From assembly GCA_028571685.1 (NCBI GenBank), contig CM053143.1, positions 67,001 through 131,000 of the forward strand: DNA of 64,000 bases. The letters run 5' to 3'. Shown one piece after another: positions 34,388 to 44,815 of the stretch; position 1 is the stretch's first letter, and each line of letters begins with the position of its first letter. The position numbers and the translations under genes are program-made. The DNA comes from Heterohyrax brucei. Its lineage: Eukaryota > Chordata > Mammalia > Hyracoidea > Procaviidae. Below the pieces are notes generated by a model. It was given only the letters and a program-made list of their open reading frames with translations, was not told the DNA's origin and did not search any database.

Positions 34388-34985
34388 CTTCAGAAAACAA
34401 AGTCATCAAAATAAAACAGACATTGACAGAGTTGATTAGAAATATGTATATCCTACAAAGACAGTAGAAGACTCACTTCATATTTTGAGGAAAACCTTCA
34501 ACTCTCACACACTGTCAGAGGAATCAGAACCTGTGAAGCTTACCTAAAAAAATGGAAGGGCCAATATGAGGCTTAGCAGCAGAGAAATCTAGCAAGACTG
34601 AACTAAGTAAGGTGCAACCTTAAACAAGTCACAAACTCTCCAAGCCTTTGTTTCTTTATTGTTAGAATAAGACAAACGGAGTGAATGAATTTTGAGTCCC
34701 TTTCTGCTCTACAGTACCATTGTTCTACATTTAACAAGAAGGATTTTAAAATAAATTGTCTTTGTTTCTCCTTTCTCTCTTTTCTTCCAGACCAGGGATT
34801 TCAAACACTTTTTAAAGCATCTTGGCTTCTATTTAATGACCACTGTCATCTATGAAAAAAATTTAAATCTTAAATTATTTGCATACTTTGAGGAGAGTAT
34901 ATTTTAAAACAATAAAATAGAATAAGAATTAAAATATATCGCAACAGGTTCCTGTACCTGAACTAACAGCTGTTGGATTTGTCAA
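34388..34985. other. Unassigned intergenic sequence
   Basis: No gene or recognisable repeat is seen. If the candidate exon at 34144-34387 is real, this would be the 3' end of its upstream intron. Confidence 0.4.
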
Positions 34986-35337
34986 CTCTTACAGCTGGCG
35001 CTTGAGAGTCCTGTTCCCTAACCTGCTGATCCTGGGTTCACCAGCCTCTGCAGCTCTGTGAGTCAGCAGAAAACTTGCAATCTCACCGCCAACTTGGGAT
35101 CCACTGATGTGCACAGCTGCTGATCTAGAACTCTGGTCTCTGACCTGCTGGCCTTGGGTTCACCAGCTCCCGCAGCCACATGAGGTTTGTGCCAGGTTTT
35201 GGGATGTCCAGCTTCTACAACTGTGTGAGCTGCTTCCTTTGTTTACATTTTTCCTTGTAGATTTTCCTTTATATAAATCTTTCTTTGCACATGCACATGT
35301 TACTGGTCTTGCTTCCCTAGAAAACCTAGCCTAAGAA
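34986..35337 (+). mobile_element. LTR-like fragment
   Basis: It has the composition of the 3' part of a mammalian LTR: repeated 'gacctgctggccttgggttc' and 'cctgctgatcctgggttc' phrases, 'tatataaatctttc', and an end 'tccctagaaaacctagccta' like the conserved MaLR/ERVL end 'tctctagagaaccc.actaa'. A similar end occurs at 53375-53398. The internal 'ctgctggccttgggttcacc' duplication (35022 and 35147) suggests two overlapping repeats. Confidence 0.5.
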
Positions 35338-35721
35338 AGTAGGTGCTGTCAAGTCAGTTTCAACTCATACCGTCCCTATGTACAACAGAACAAAACACTG
35401 CCCAGTCTTGTGTCATTCTTGCAATCATTTTTCTGGTTGATCCCACTCTTGTAAGCTACTGTGTCAATCCATCTCATTAAGAGTCTACCTCTTTTTTAAT
35501 GATCCTCTACCAAGCAAGAAGTCTTCCTTCAGGAACTGATACCTCTTGATAACATGTCCAAAATATATGACTTGAAGTCTCAGTATCATCACTTCTAAGG
35601 AGCATTCTGACTATACATCTTCCAAGACAGACTTGTTCATTCTTCTGACAATCCACAGTATATATAATGTTCTTCATCATCACCATAATTCAAATGCATC
35701 AATTTTTATGTTTACCACCAA
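35338..35721 (-). mobile_element. RTE (BovB-like) 3' end fragment
   Basis: On the plus strand it starts 'aggtgctgtcaagtcagttt' and includes 'gataacatgtccaaa' and 'aaggagcattctg'. It is the antisense of the RTE 3' end and matches 39200-39420. It abuts an RTE 5' fragment in the opposite orientation at 35722. Confidence 0.8.
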
Positions 35722-35932
35722 CGATCTGTCAGTTTGTCATACGGTGGTGACTAGACTATTGCTGTGATCCTTTAAGTTATACAACCAGTATTTCAAACAC
35801 TAGTAGCATTACCCCGGTGGACAGATTTTAGTGGAGTTTCCCAACTAAGTAAGACTAAGAAAAAGGATCTGGTGATCTACTTCTGGGGATTAAAAAAAAA
35901 AAAAATCTTTTAGCAAAAACCTTCAGGATAGC
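35722..35932 (+). mobile_element. RTE 5' end fragment
   Basis: It matches the RTE 5' region at 37455-37650 ('gtcagtttgtcatac.gtggtg', 'cagattttagtggagtttcc', 'ggaaaaaggatc.g'-type phrases, 'gcaaaaacct'). It includes an A run at 35890-35904. It is oriented opposite to the adjoining RTE 3' fragment. Confidence 0.75.
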
Positions 35933-35939
35933 AGTGGAT

Positions 35940-36010
35940 AACAATACTAGCTAATGATTATTAAGCAGTGTCCCAGGCACTCATCTAAATGCTGCACTTG
36001 CATCACTCAC
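35940..36010 (+). mobile_element. MIR fragment, 5' part
   Basis: 'aataatactagctaatgatt'-type start, 'attaagcagtgtcccaggca' and 'ctaaatgctgcacttgcat' follow the ancient tRNA-derived MIR core ('attgagcacttactatgtgccaggca'). The element is split by the LTR at 36011 and resumes at 36540. Confidence 0.75.
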
Positions 36011-36539
36011 TGTTTTAGTCAGCTAGTGCTGCTCTAACAGAAATACTACAAAGCAGATGGCTTTAAAAAGAGAAATGTTTATTCTGTAAGTCTGGTAGGC
36101 TACAAGTCCAAATTCAGGATGTCTGCTCCAGGGGAATGCTTTCCGCCTTGTCCAATCTCTAGTAACATCCGTGTGTCACACCAGTCTTAGGTCAGGGAGT
36201 ATCGTAGTGTGGGAATCTCAGGTCCAAAGGATGGACTATAATGCCAGTGTTGCTTTCTTGATGGTTTGAGGTTGCCAACTCTCTGCTTCCTTCCCTTTCC
36301 TTTTATCTTTTGTAGGACAAAAAGTAGTGCAAACCACACTCTAGAGAAAATCTCTTTATAGTGGAACAGGGAGGTGATCTTATGAAGGGATTTATAGTGC
36401 CACCCCAATCCTCTCTAACATAAGCCACTCTGTGGAGGGTGTGATTTACAGTACCAGAAAGCCACAAAATGGAGAGCAATCACAGAATACAGGAAATCCT
36501 GGTCTAGTCTTTTGGGGGGACACAGTTCAACCCCTGGCA
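36011..36539 (-). mobile_element. MaLR/ERVL-type solo LTR inserted in a MIR
   Basis: The plus strand reads 'tgttttagtcagctagtgct' to 'gacacagttcaacccctggca', the reverse complement of an MLT1/MST-like LTR, and has the same layout as 11622-12078 and 54353-54910. It sits inside a MIR. The flanks share 'tcactca' (36003-36009 and 36541-36547), an imperfectly placed TSD. Confidence 0.8.
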
Positions 36540-36712
36540 TTCACTCAGTCCTCACAACACTGTGAAGCAATTTTTTATAGACCAGTAAATCTAAGTGTAG
36601 TTAAGTACCTTCTCCTGAGGCCCAGAGCTAGTAGTATCAGAAGTAGCAGTTAATCCAGGCAATTGGATCTCAGAGACAGCACTTTAGCAACTTCACTCCC
36701 CTGTCTGTCTAT
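36540..36712 (+). mobile_element. MIR fragment, 3' part
   Basis: It continues the MIR consensus: 'tcctcacaacactgtgaagc', 'agttaagtaccttctcc', 'gaggcccagagctagtag' and 'agttaatccaggcaattgga'. Together with 35940-36010 it forms one near-complete MIR. Confidence 0.8.
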
Positions 36713-37394
36713 ATGTAATAAAGGAGGAAAGCAAAACCTCTTAAAGAAAGAGAGGAATTTTTCCAACTAATAAAAAAAATCTTTTATTATCCTGCTTACG
36801 ATGACCACACACACTACACAGTAAAACTGCTCCATAGGTGTTCTTGGCTACAGTCTTTAGGGACAGAGTAGTGGCACGGTGGGAGGACTGCATCTTTCTC
36901 AGAAGGAAAGCCAAACTTCAGAAGCATGTGTCTTCGGAATTGCAGGCGGCTTCCATTTGAGTGTCACTGAGCTTAAAGCTTGTGAACTCTTACAGACACA
37001 AATCTTTCATATGTACTTATCTTCTCGTCCTTTCCACAGCACTTCTCTCTCCATCTCTGTTCTATACCAGGTGTGCTACCTGGGCCAGCAGTGGAGTGCT
37101 TTACACATTCCCTGAGCTATACTTCTGGACTTGAAGAGGGAAACAAAAGGATTTAAAAAAAAGTCTGTTGGTTCCCCTGAGCCAGGAACTGCCCAGCTTT
37201 CTCAGCTGCTGGCAACCAACAAAATGAATCCACGATAATCACCCTAACTGGGTAACAAAGCTGAAGACATCTCCAACCATCTGGTGATGGTGTTGTAATT
37301 TCTAAAGCTCTAGTAATCAATCTACCTCAAACAAACAGGCTATTTGGACACTTAAAAACTATACATTATATACACACACACATACATATGTACA
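36713..37394. other. Unassigned sequence with a small AC/AT microsatellite
   Basis: No gene or confident repeat seen. 37365-37398 is a degenerate 'tatacacacacacatacata' microsatellite. Confidence 0.45.
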
Positions 37395-38128
37395 TATACA
37401 CGAGTCAGATCCGACTCGACGGCACTTGGCACACACATGTGCATGGCAGAACCTCCTCTTATCCGTCAGTTTGTGATACTGTGGTGGCTTGCGTGTGATG
37501 TTGGAAGCTATGCCACAGGTATTCAAATACCAACAGGTCACACGTTGCAGACAGGTTTCAGCTGAGTTTCCACACTAAGACAAACTAGGAAAAAGGACCA
37601 GCAGTCTGCTTCTGAAAAGAACTAGCCAGTGAAAACCTTACAAACAGTGGCAGAACATTGTCAGACTTAGTGTCAGAAAATTAGCCATCCTGGTTGGAAG
37701 TCACTCAAAAGACAACTGGGAAAGACCTTCTCCCTCAAACTAGAGTCAACCTTAATGACATAGATTGAGTAGAGCTTTGGAGACCTTCAGTGGGTGATGT
37801 GGCATGACTCAAAATAAGAAGAAATAGCAGCAAACATCCATTAATATTCAGAATGGGGAATGTGAAAAGTTTAAATCCAGGAATATTGGAAATCATCAAA
37901 AATGAAATGCAATGCACAAACATTGATATCCCAGGCCTTAGTGAACTGAAGTGGATGGGTACTTGCCATTTTGAATCACATAATCATATGGGTTGTTGTG
38001 TTAGGAATGAAAGCTTGAAAAGAAAGGGTGCTGCACTCATCATCAAGAGGAACTTTTCAAGATCTGTCTTGAAGTACTATGCTGTTAGTGATAGGATATT
38101 ATCCTCATTAAGTCAGGATCACTTTTAG
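37395..38128 (+). mobile_element. RTE (BovB-like) 5' end and endonuclease start
   Basis: 5'UTR-like sequence (37395-37852) is followed by the beginning of the RTE polyprotein. The open frame 37853-38128 translates to the family's first endonuclease block ('GNVKSLNPGILEIIKNEM', 'NIDIPGLSELKW'), where the conserved Asn and Glu of the apurinic-type endonuclease are recognisable. It breaks off at about 38128 and the rest of the element is absent. Confidence 0.88.
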
Positions 38129-38290
38129 TCACTCTCACGTTTCCCTGGCTACTGTCCCTACCACAGTGATGCTTATGTTTCCTCCATTCTCAGAGATTCA
38201 GCTCAAGTTTCACCCTCCCTACTTGGGTAACTCTCCTTAGACAATTTTTTCTGAATTACTGAATGCAGTGAGTCATACTAAACCATTGTT
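38129..38290 (+). mobile_element. Probable L2 fragment
   Basis: 'gattcagctcaagtttcacc' and 'ctccctacttgggtaactct' resemble the L2 3' segment ('ctcagctcaaatgtcacctc..agaggccttccctgac'). The match is weak and ends in AT-rich sequence. Confidence 0.5.
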
Positions 38291-38951
38291 ATTAATATAT
38301 GCTCAAATCTTTTTTGTGAACTGATATTTAGTTCAACTTGGTCAAGCATAATCATTACCATAGGTCATTTTGGTAGATACTTTTACTGTCTGAAAATATT
38401 TGATATGTCAGAGTTAGCTATTCTCCTACAACCTTCCTGACTAGTTATAATAAAAACAAGTTTCGTACAAAATTATTCCACACATATTTATTTAAAAAAA
38501 TTAATTAGAAAGCAAGCACAAAATGTTGATACCATCTGTCTGTAAGCTCCATGTGCTCCAGCTTTCTGTGTTTTTAATGCTCCAATCACCACCATACTTA
38601 AAATGCTAATCAAGGCAAAGGGATAATGTTCCAAAAGCAGGATTCTGTTTCCCTCTTGGTTGGAATCAGGAAACAAAAATCCTCTGACCCAATTGTTAGT
38701 TTCAGGATGGTTAAGGATTAAGTCTTAGTTGCCTCCTCACCATCCTTACTAGACACTTAACATCCTGCTTACACAAGAGGGGGAATATCTCCAATTTATA
38801 TTAAGTAAAACAATTATAATACCTTTAGCTTTACCTGTAAAAACTGATTTGTGATGTTTATCATGTCATTAAGCAAAGTGCCAGATGTTGATTTATTTGC
38901 TTAAAGAACACTTGTACATCACTTGCTCTATAAATGGCATGAATCCTTAAG
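38291..38951. other. Unassigned AT-rich intergenic sequence
   Basis: No gene or confident repeat seen. Confidence 0.45.
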
Positions 38952-39130
38952 CACACGGTTGTTAACGAACCGTTGAGAGTTCAAACTCATTTAGAAGCTC
39001 TGTGGGAGAGATATCTGGCAATTTGTTTCCATAAAGATTACAGCTGAGAAAATTGTATGGGTAGTTCCACCCTATGTTATATGGGGCCACGTGAGTCAAA
39101 ATTGACTTGGTAACACCTAATAACAACCGT
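38952..39130 (+). mobile_element. AfroSINE
   Basis: Near full-length: 'gttgttaacgaaccgttgag' (diverged tRNA-like part), 'gctctgtgggagaga.atctg', 'ttccataaagattacagc', 'gtagttccaccctatg', 'gagtcaaaattgacttggta'. An 'aacacctaataacaacc' tail follows. Confidence 0.88.
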
Positions 39131-39194
39131 ACTAAACTCAACAAGTACTAAATACTATATGAACACTAAAACCTTCATGTCAAACATATTGGGT

Positions 39195-40084
39195 GTTAAT
39201 ATTATCCCCTTTGCTGACCCTCCACTCTATCAAGCATGATGTCCTTTTCTGGGGGCTGATCTTTCCTGACATGTCCAAAGTATATCAAACACAGTCTTGC
39301 CATCTTTGCTTTCAAGGAGCACTCTGGTTGTACTTCTTCCAGAACAGATCTGTTTGTTCTTTTGGCAGTCCATGGGACATTCAACATTCTTCTCCAACAT
39401 CGCAATTCAAAGGCATCAAGACTTCAGTCTTCCTTATTCCTTGTCCAGCTTTTGCATGCATGTGATGTGATTGAAAATACCATGGCTTTGTTCAAGACCA
39501 CCTTAGCCTTCAGGGTGACGTCTTTGTCTGATAACACTTTACTGAGGGGAGAGATTTTCCCAATGCAATATGTCTTTTGATTTCTTGACTGCTGTTTCTA
39601 CGGGCATTGATTACAGATCCAAGTAAAATGACATTTTACTAAACCATTCTTCACAATGTTACATGTAATTTATTATGATCCACAGTCAGATGCCTTTGCA
39701 TAGTCAAGATCAATGTGACATCAGCTATGATAGTCCTATTTCCCCAGCCTCTTCTGAATCTGGCTAGAATTTCTGGAAATCTTCGGCTGAAACAACCATT
39801 TTTAAATTATCTTTGGCAAAATTTACTTGCTTGTGATGTTGTTCCAAAACTTTCAAATTTTGTGGTGTCACTTTTCTTTGGAGTGAGCACAAATGCAGAT
39901 CTTTTTCAGTCACCTGGCCAGGTAGCAATCTTTCAAATTTCTGTGCAAGGACAAATAAGCACTTCCAGCATAATCTCTTTGTTGAAACATCCCAATTAGT
40001 ATTTCATCAATTCCCAGAGCCTTGTTTTTTGCTAATTTGCTGGTTGGACTTCTTCCTTCAGTACTATCCATTCTTGATCCTATA
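39195..40084 (-). mobile_element. RTE (BovB-like) 3' portion, first part of a split element
   Basis: On the minus strand the frame 39405-39202 encodes the conserved RTE C-terminus ('RMLNVPWTAKRTNRSVLEE', 'YFGHVRKDQPPEKDIM'). 39470-40084 covers the reverse transcriptase region in broken frames. The same element continues at 40556-40676 and 46447-47258, so it was split by the LTR at 40085 and the provirus at 40677. Confidence 0.9.
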
Positions 40085-40555
40085 TGTCATGGCTTGAACG
40101 TGTTCCCTAAAAAGCCTGTAACAATTTGGTTATGCCATAATTCCTGGTACTGTATGACATTCCTTCATCTGGGCATTCCTGCCTCTATGATGTTAATGAG
40201 GGTGGATGGGCAGAAGTTGTGTTGGTAGAGCAAGATTTAACATGTAAGTTTGTTTTGTGCCTTAAGTCAGTCTCTTGAGACATAAACAGAAAATTCTGGC
40301 AGAGAAATTTGGAAACTTCACACTATCAAGAAAGCAGCACCAGGAGAAGAATGTGTCCTTCAGACCTGAGGTTCCTGTACCAGGATGTTCCCTGAACAAA
40401 GACTGATGCAACACAAGGCCTTTCCACCAGAGCTGACAAGGGTGAAAGCCTTCCCCTGAGTGTAAATCCTGAAATTGGACTTGTAGTCTACCGGACTTAG
40501 TTAAAGCCATTCACTTGTGGCGTTTCTGTTAGAGTAACATGAGCTAACTAAAACA
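40085..40555 (+). mobile_element. MaLR/ERVL-type solo LTR inserted in RTE
   Basis: It starts 'tgtcatggcttgaacgtgtt', the plus-sense counterpart of the LTRs at 11622, 36011 and 54353, and ends '..gagctaactaaaaca'. RTE sequence lies on both sides. A clear TSD is not visible (flanks 'tata' and 'atat'). Confidence 0.8.
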
Positions 40556-40676
40556 ATATGCTACCTTCTGAAATGGCTGAACATGGACCAATTCTTTTTA
40601 GTATGGTGACTTTAAATATTCTTTTCCACTGCTTTTGATGCTTCCTGCATTATTTAATATTTCTCCCCAAAGAATC
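40556..40676 (-). mobile_element. RTE, second part of the split element
   Basis: A short RTE RT-region segment ('gctgaacatggaccaattct', 'ctgcattatttaatatttct') lies between the solo LTR and the provirus. It continues across the provirus at 46447, joined by the duplicated GAATC. Confidence 0.8.
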
Positions 40677-40766
40677 TCTTAGAGATTTTGTGGGTGCAGT
40701 GAGTTTCGCTTAATCAAAGGTATGTAGAGGAAAAACCAGAGAGAGGAGGAGAAAGAAAAGGAAAAG

Positions 40767-40772
40767 TTTATT
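40767..40772 (-). terminator. LTR polyadenylation signal AATAAA
   Basis: Plus strand 'tttatt' within 'aagtttatttgcgtcc'. The identical sequence in the 5' LTR is at 46058-46063. Confidence 0.8.
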
Positions 40773-40844
40773 TGCGTCCCGGGCAGCTTTACAGAGCTCC
40801 CAGGAGGGAGCCTACAAAACCACATGCTGGCTCGGGGACTGGGG

Positions 40845-40854
40845 GTTTATAATA
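40845..40854 (-). promoter_or_regulatory. TATA-like box of the 3' LTR
   Basis: Minus strand TATTATAAAC, about 75 bp upstream of AATAAA. The matching site in the 5' LTR (46138-46147) has changed to a CTTTACAAAC-type sequence. Confidence 0.6.
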
Positions 40855-41145
40855 GGCCCGACGGACCTTACTGAGGACAGCGCTGAAAATAGCGCCTGTG
40901 AGGATGAGAATGGTGTCCATGGCAAGTAGCCTATGGCATTGTGGACAATTAAAGTTACTTAATTAACATAACGGGGTTTCATTTCAGTGGAGGTGAGCCT
41001 ATGGGAAAGGAGTGACAGCTATTCGGGCTGGGCAGCTCGTCTCATTTCAATGGAATTTCAGGCATAGCTGGCAGATAAAACGTTTTGACTTGGGCCGTGC
41101 CACTCTGGGAATGGTAGGGAAGGGGGCTTGGGTTTCAGCCTAACA

Positions 41146-41160
41146 TTCCAGCCTTTTTTT
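41146..41160 (-). promoter_or_regulatory. Polypurine tract before the 3' LTR
   Basis: The minus strand reads AAAAAAAGGCTGGAA immediately before the LTR's TG. It is purine-rich with two pyrimidine interruptions, in the position where plus-strand DNA priming occurs in retroviruses. Confidence 0.65.
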
Positions 41161-41191
41161 GGTGATAATGGCCAAAGATTTCGGTGGTTAT

Positions 41192-41884
41192 CTACTTCCT
41201 GCGGGATGTGGGCATGGTCAGATTACAGGCCAGAACTGGGAAGGGGCAAATCGTTGGCAGAGGAACATAGGATTTCAGTAGTAACTGGTTCACCGTGGCT
41301 CTGGACATCTCCTTCATGTGGTCTTTTAGGAACCTGAGGAAGCAAGGGGCAAAAAGAAAAAAGAGGCTTATTAGTATTAGGGGCCTGATAAACAGGGCGA
41401 GCCACGCCATTAATGGTGACTGGAACCAAGCTAGTGGGGATGTTTTGACTTGATGCCTTCTCTTCAGCTCTTCACTCAAGCGAGTCAATGTGTCAAGATT
41501 CTGTTCTGTTTGGCCAATTTCATTTATATAATAGCAGCGTTCTTGTCTCAGGAAGAGGCAGGTTCCTCCTTTTTCAGCTGTAAGTAGGTCCAAGGCTCTC
41601 CGATTCTGTAAAGTGACTTGGGCCAGAGAGGTTAGCTGTTGATGTAGGGAGGCTAGGGAGTCAGCAGCGGTTTCAAGGGCTATTTGTAGGCTGTTTTGGA
41701 AATTTTGTGCTGTAATTATACTGTGTCCAAAAGCTCTGCCTGCCAGTCCAGCGGCTGAGACTGCGGAGGCGAGGGTAAGACCATGATGGGGAGGAATACT
41801 ACTCGTTTGCGAAGGGAGGTGGGTAGCAGCCAAGGAGTTCAGATTCAGAGTAAAGGGTTTATTGGGGCACTGTTGTGACTGCAA
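41192..41884 (-). pseudogene. env transmembrane-subunit remnant with a 230-codon open frame
   Basis: The longest open frame of the provirus. Visible in order: a hydrophobic Ala-rich fusion-peptide-like segment (about residues 36-56), a heptad-rich region (about 57-95), the region corresponding to the family's conserved immunosuppressive-domain position (about 92-108), a disulfide loop Cys109..Cys117, and a membrane-spanning segment (about 159-184). The usual CX6CC motif is changed: the first of the paired cysteines is Arg116. The frame is cut off from the surface subunit by frameshifts upstream, so no complete Env is made. Confidence 0.88.
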
Positions 41885-42379
41885 AGCAGGGTCCCGGGGT
41901 GGTGGAGTTCAGGCACTTTTGTAAAGTTCCGTTCCACCAAAAATAGGTATCCGGTGTTGGGCCAGCTCGGTTTTGTACGGTAATATTTCAGGTGCAGGAA
42001 GGGAGTGCTGTGGTTATGGTATTCTTGGTTATGAGGCAGATTCGGGGAGGTTGTGTCTAATTATTGATTTTAGGCTCCCAAAGGGGTACCTGTAGTGTGG
42101 GGGTAGCACAGCAGTGGGTGTCTGAGATGGTAGGGGCTGGGCAGATGTAGTTCGTTGGAACCGCCACCAGCAGGGGGCGCTGAAGTGAAGCACTGAGAAA
42201 ACGGTGATATTGGGTAGCGTCTGAGCATGATTAAAAATGATAAAGTGTGTTCGATGATCTGTGTCCAGGAGGACAGCTGTGCTGTGTGTGGTTTGTTTAA
42301 GATTCAGTTTTCTAGGACTTGTTCTGTTTGGGCAATATTTTTGGACACTTGTGTTGGAGTTAATTGTTTTCAGAGACAT
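41885..42379 (-). pseudogene. env surface-subunit remnant (partial)
   Basis: Minus-strand pieces between the pol remnant and the TM frame. The 42029-42379 frame and its neighbours hold short Cys-containing pieces consistent with the C-terminal part of a surface subunit, but frameshifts scatter them and the N-terminal part is deleted. Assignment is mainly by position. Confidence 0.55.
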
Positions 42380-43300
42380 GTGATGGGGGTGAGTGTGGGG
42401 ACTAGGGGTTGGATAAGGACTCCTAGAGCAATTCCCTTCTTTTCATCGGTAAACAGGGAGAACGGTTTGTTAGGATTAGAAAAATGTAGGGGAGGCGACT
42501 GCCGGAGGCTGTTGATAAGGTTGTGAAAGACCTGTTTGATTATCTGTGGTGACTGCAAGGGACCCACTGGAGTGTCTTTTGTGGCTTCATATAGTGGCTT
42601 GGCGATTGTGGCATAGTCGGGAATCTAGTGGTGGAAGAATCCCCACCAGTCCCAGGAAGGAAAGAATTTGGTAATAGGTTCCATAAGGCCTGCACTCTGT
42701 CTGATGTTAGTGTGCGAGTGGTTGGTGTGAGCTGAAGGCCTAGGTATTTAACTGAAGTGGTGGAGAGTTGGGCTTTAGACGGAGACACTTGGTAGCCCTT
42801 GTTTCCCAAGAAGTTAAGACGTTGGGCTGTGTGTAAGATTGAGTAGTCCAGGGATGGGCTGCATAAGACTAAATCATCCACATACTGTAGGAGGGTACTG
42901 GGAGAGAGTATGCATTCGCTGAGGTCTTTGGCCAGGGCCTGGCTGAAGAGGTGGGGGCTGTCCCTAAATCCCTGAGGTAGGACAGTCCAGGTAAGTTGAC
43001 TTGCTGAGTGAGTGTCTGGGTCTTCCCACGTGAAAGCAAATAGATTATATGGGGATGGGTCAAGGAGAATGGTAAAGAAAACATCTTTGAGGTCTAGTAC
43101 AGAGAAATGGGTGGTTGAAGCAGGGATATTGGATAGGATCGTGTATGGATTGGAGACAACAGAATGTAATGGAATTACTGCTTCACTGATTAAACGCAGA
43201 TCTTGTACTAGTCTGTAAGTGCCATCAGACTTTTTTACTGGCAGGATAGGGGTATTGTATGGTGAGTGAGTGTGTATTAAGAGACCCTTTGTGAGCAGTC
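42380..43300 (-). pseudogene. pol reverse transcriptase remnant, start of RNase H
   Basis: Fragmented RT. The catalytic motif YVDD is present, with Tyr codon at 42884-42882 and Asp codons at 42878-42873. Downstream is the thumb-like 'KYLGLQLTP' (about 42750). The segment at 42370-42567 ('PFSLFTDEKKGIALGVL') is the connection/RNase H entry of class I pol. The remainder of RNase H and all of integrase are missing. Frameshifts near 42890 and 43080 and others break the frame. Confidence 0.88.
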
Positions 43301-43796
43301 TCTAGATGATGGGCTTTAGTCCCCATCGGTGAGTGGGGGAGACGGGAAATTGTGGTCTGGACGGGAAGTGTAAGGGGTCTTTTAGTTGTAGGATGACGGG
43401 CTGGTGATGGGTGGCAATAATTGGGGTTGAGGTATCCCAAACTTTGGGGTCTACACGGTCTGGAGGTAGGGGAAGGTTAGGTAGGTGAGGGGGTTCAGCT
43501 ATTAAAGAGAGTATGAGGGAAGCTGAGAGGTCTGAAGTAACTTGTAGAGTGGATCCTAGTTTAGAGAGGAGATCTCTGCCTAGGAGTGGAGTGGGGCAGG
43601 TGGGCATGATCAGGAAGGAGTGTGTTAAGATTTTACTGTCTAACAGGCATGAAATGGGTCCCGTTGTTGGTGGGTTAGAGGGCTGTCCGTCAACTCCCAT
43701 AACTGAGATTGGGTAAGAATAAGTCTGGCCTGAATAGGAGGGGAGAACAGAATAGGTGGCCCCTATGTCAATTAAAAATGATACTGACTTACCCAC
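43301..43796 (-). pseudogene. Retroviral aspartic protease and RT N-terminus remnant
   Basis: The 164-codon frame holds the protease active-site region 'FLIDIGATYSVL' (residues 7-18), where the catalytic triad D-T-G reads D-I-G, and the C-terminal 'LLGRDLL'. The RT N-terminal linker follows in the same frame. The substituted Thr and the broken surroundings indicate loss of function. Confidence 0.88.
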
Positions 43797-43930
43797 TACC
43801 TTGAGAGTTACCCTGGGCTCAGCGAGAGTAATCGGGGTCAGTGAGCTGGGGCTCCTTCAGTCCTCAGCTGCCAGTCCCAGAACAGCCAGCGACAGGTCTG
43901 GGGATGGAGACGATGGCCCCCCATGGTCCT

Positions 43931-44140
43931 TCATAGAGGGGCAGTCACTCTTCCAATGGCCCCGCTGACCACATGCCGGGCACGGGGCTGAGGTTGTGGA
44001 CAGAGTTTGGCCCAGTGCCCTTCTTTGCCGAATTTGAAACAGGCTCCTGGTGGAGTGTGGCTTGGAGTGTTCTTCTTTCTTTCATTTGCTGGCCTGAGGG
44101 CTGCCACCAAAGCTTGGCCTGTAAGTGTGCCTTCCGGCAT
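43931..44140 (-). pseudogene. gag nucleocapsid remnant with one zinc knuckle
   Basis: The frame includes a single CCHC-type knuckle: C34, position 37, H42 and C47 with the usual spacing. Position 37, the second Cys ligand, is Phe here ('CFKFGKEGHWAKLC'), so zinc binding would be lost. A single knuckle fits class I (gamma-like) retroviruses. Confidence 0.88.
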
Positions 44141-44175
44141 GAATGAGTTTCCTGATCTGCTTCTGTGCGCTCCTC

Positions 44176-44680
44176 TCAGGTGTTAAAGACTTTAAAGGCC
44201 ATATTAACCAGATCTCTTATGGGAGTTTGGGGACCATCCTCAGCCTTTTTTAGTTTTTTCCTGATGTCTGGGGCTGATTGTGTTATAAAGTGGGCTGCTA
44301 AGACTGTGGTCCCTGCTGGGGAGGTGGGGTCTAAGCGGGTATATTCAGTAAGCGCCTCAGTGAGGCGGTTGAGAAAGGCAGCAGGATTTTCATCTGCATG
44401 TTGGGTACTTTCTCTTAGTTTGTTAAAGTTCACTGCCTTGTGAGATACGTTTTGTAATCCAGCTAGGACGCATTGAACCATTTTGTCTCTCTGAGTACGG
44501 CGACTGCGCCCAGATTGGGTGTCTATTTGGTTTTCCCAGCCTGGGTCTTGTCCCGGAACTGCTTCTAAGCCCACTGGCATGGTTGCGTCTAATAGGTGAA
44601 CTTGTTCGGCATGTTCCCGGGCAACCCTGAAGACCCTCTCCATTTCTTCTGTGTTTAGGGTAGAAGAGAGGAGGACCCAC
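44176..44680 (-). pseudogene. gag capsid (p30-like) remnant
   Basis: The frame 44643-44176 (155 codons) carries a major-homology-region-like block ('ENPAAFLNRLTEALTEY') and downstream helical sequence typical of gammaretroviral capsid. An overlapping frame (44423-44680) covers its upstream end, pointing to a frameshift. The capsid N-terminal part upstream (44680-44815) is scrambled. Confidence 0.85.
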
Positions 44681-44815
44681 AGGTTGTGTCAGGTTAAGTC
44701 ATAGGCCTGTGTAATGTAAACGGAATTCTTTTATGTAATTGGTAGGGTCATTTGAGAAGGAGTCTAACCTCTTTTCAATTTGGGAAATGTCTGTTAGAGA
44801 GAAAGGGATGTGAAC

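Larger units (their letters stand above)
40677..41145 (-). repeat. 3' LTR of the provirus
   Basis: 469 bp. On the minus strand it starts TG ('tgttaggctgaaaccc') and ends '..tctctaaga', where the terminal CA has become GA. A TATA-like element (TATTATAAA, 40846-40854) and polyadenylation signal AATAAA (40767-40772) are in minus-strand order. Confidence 0.92.

Noticed and set aside
37853..38128. Independent small endonuclease gene
   Set aside because: It is the first part of an RTE polyprotein with RTE 5'UTR upstream; it ends where the element is broken.
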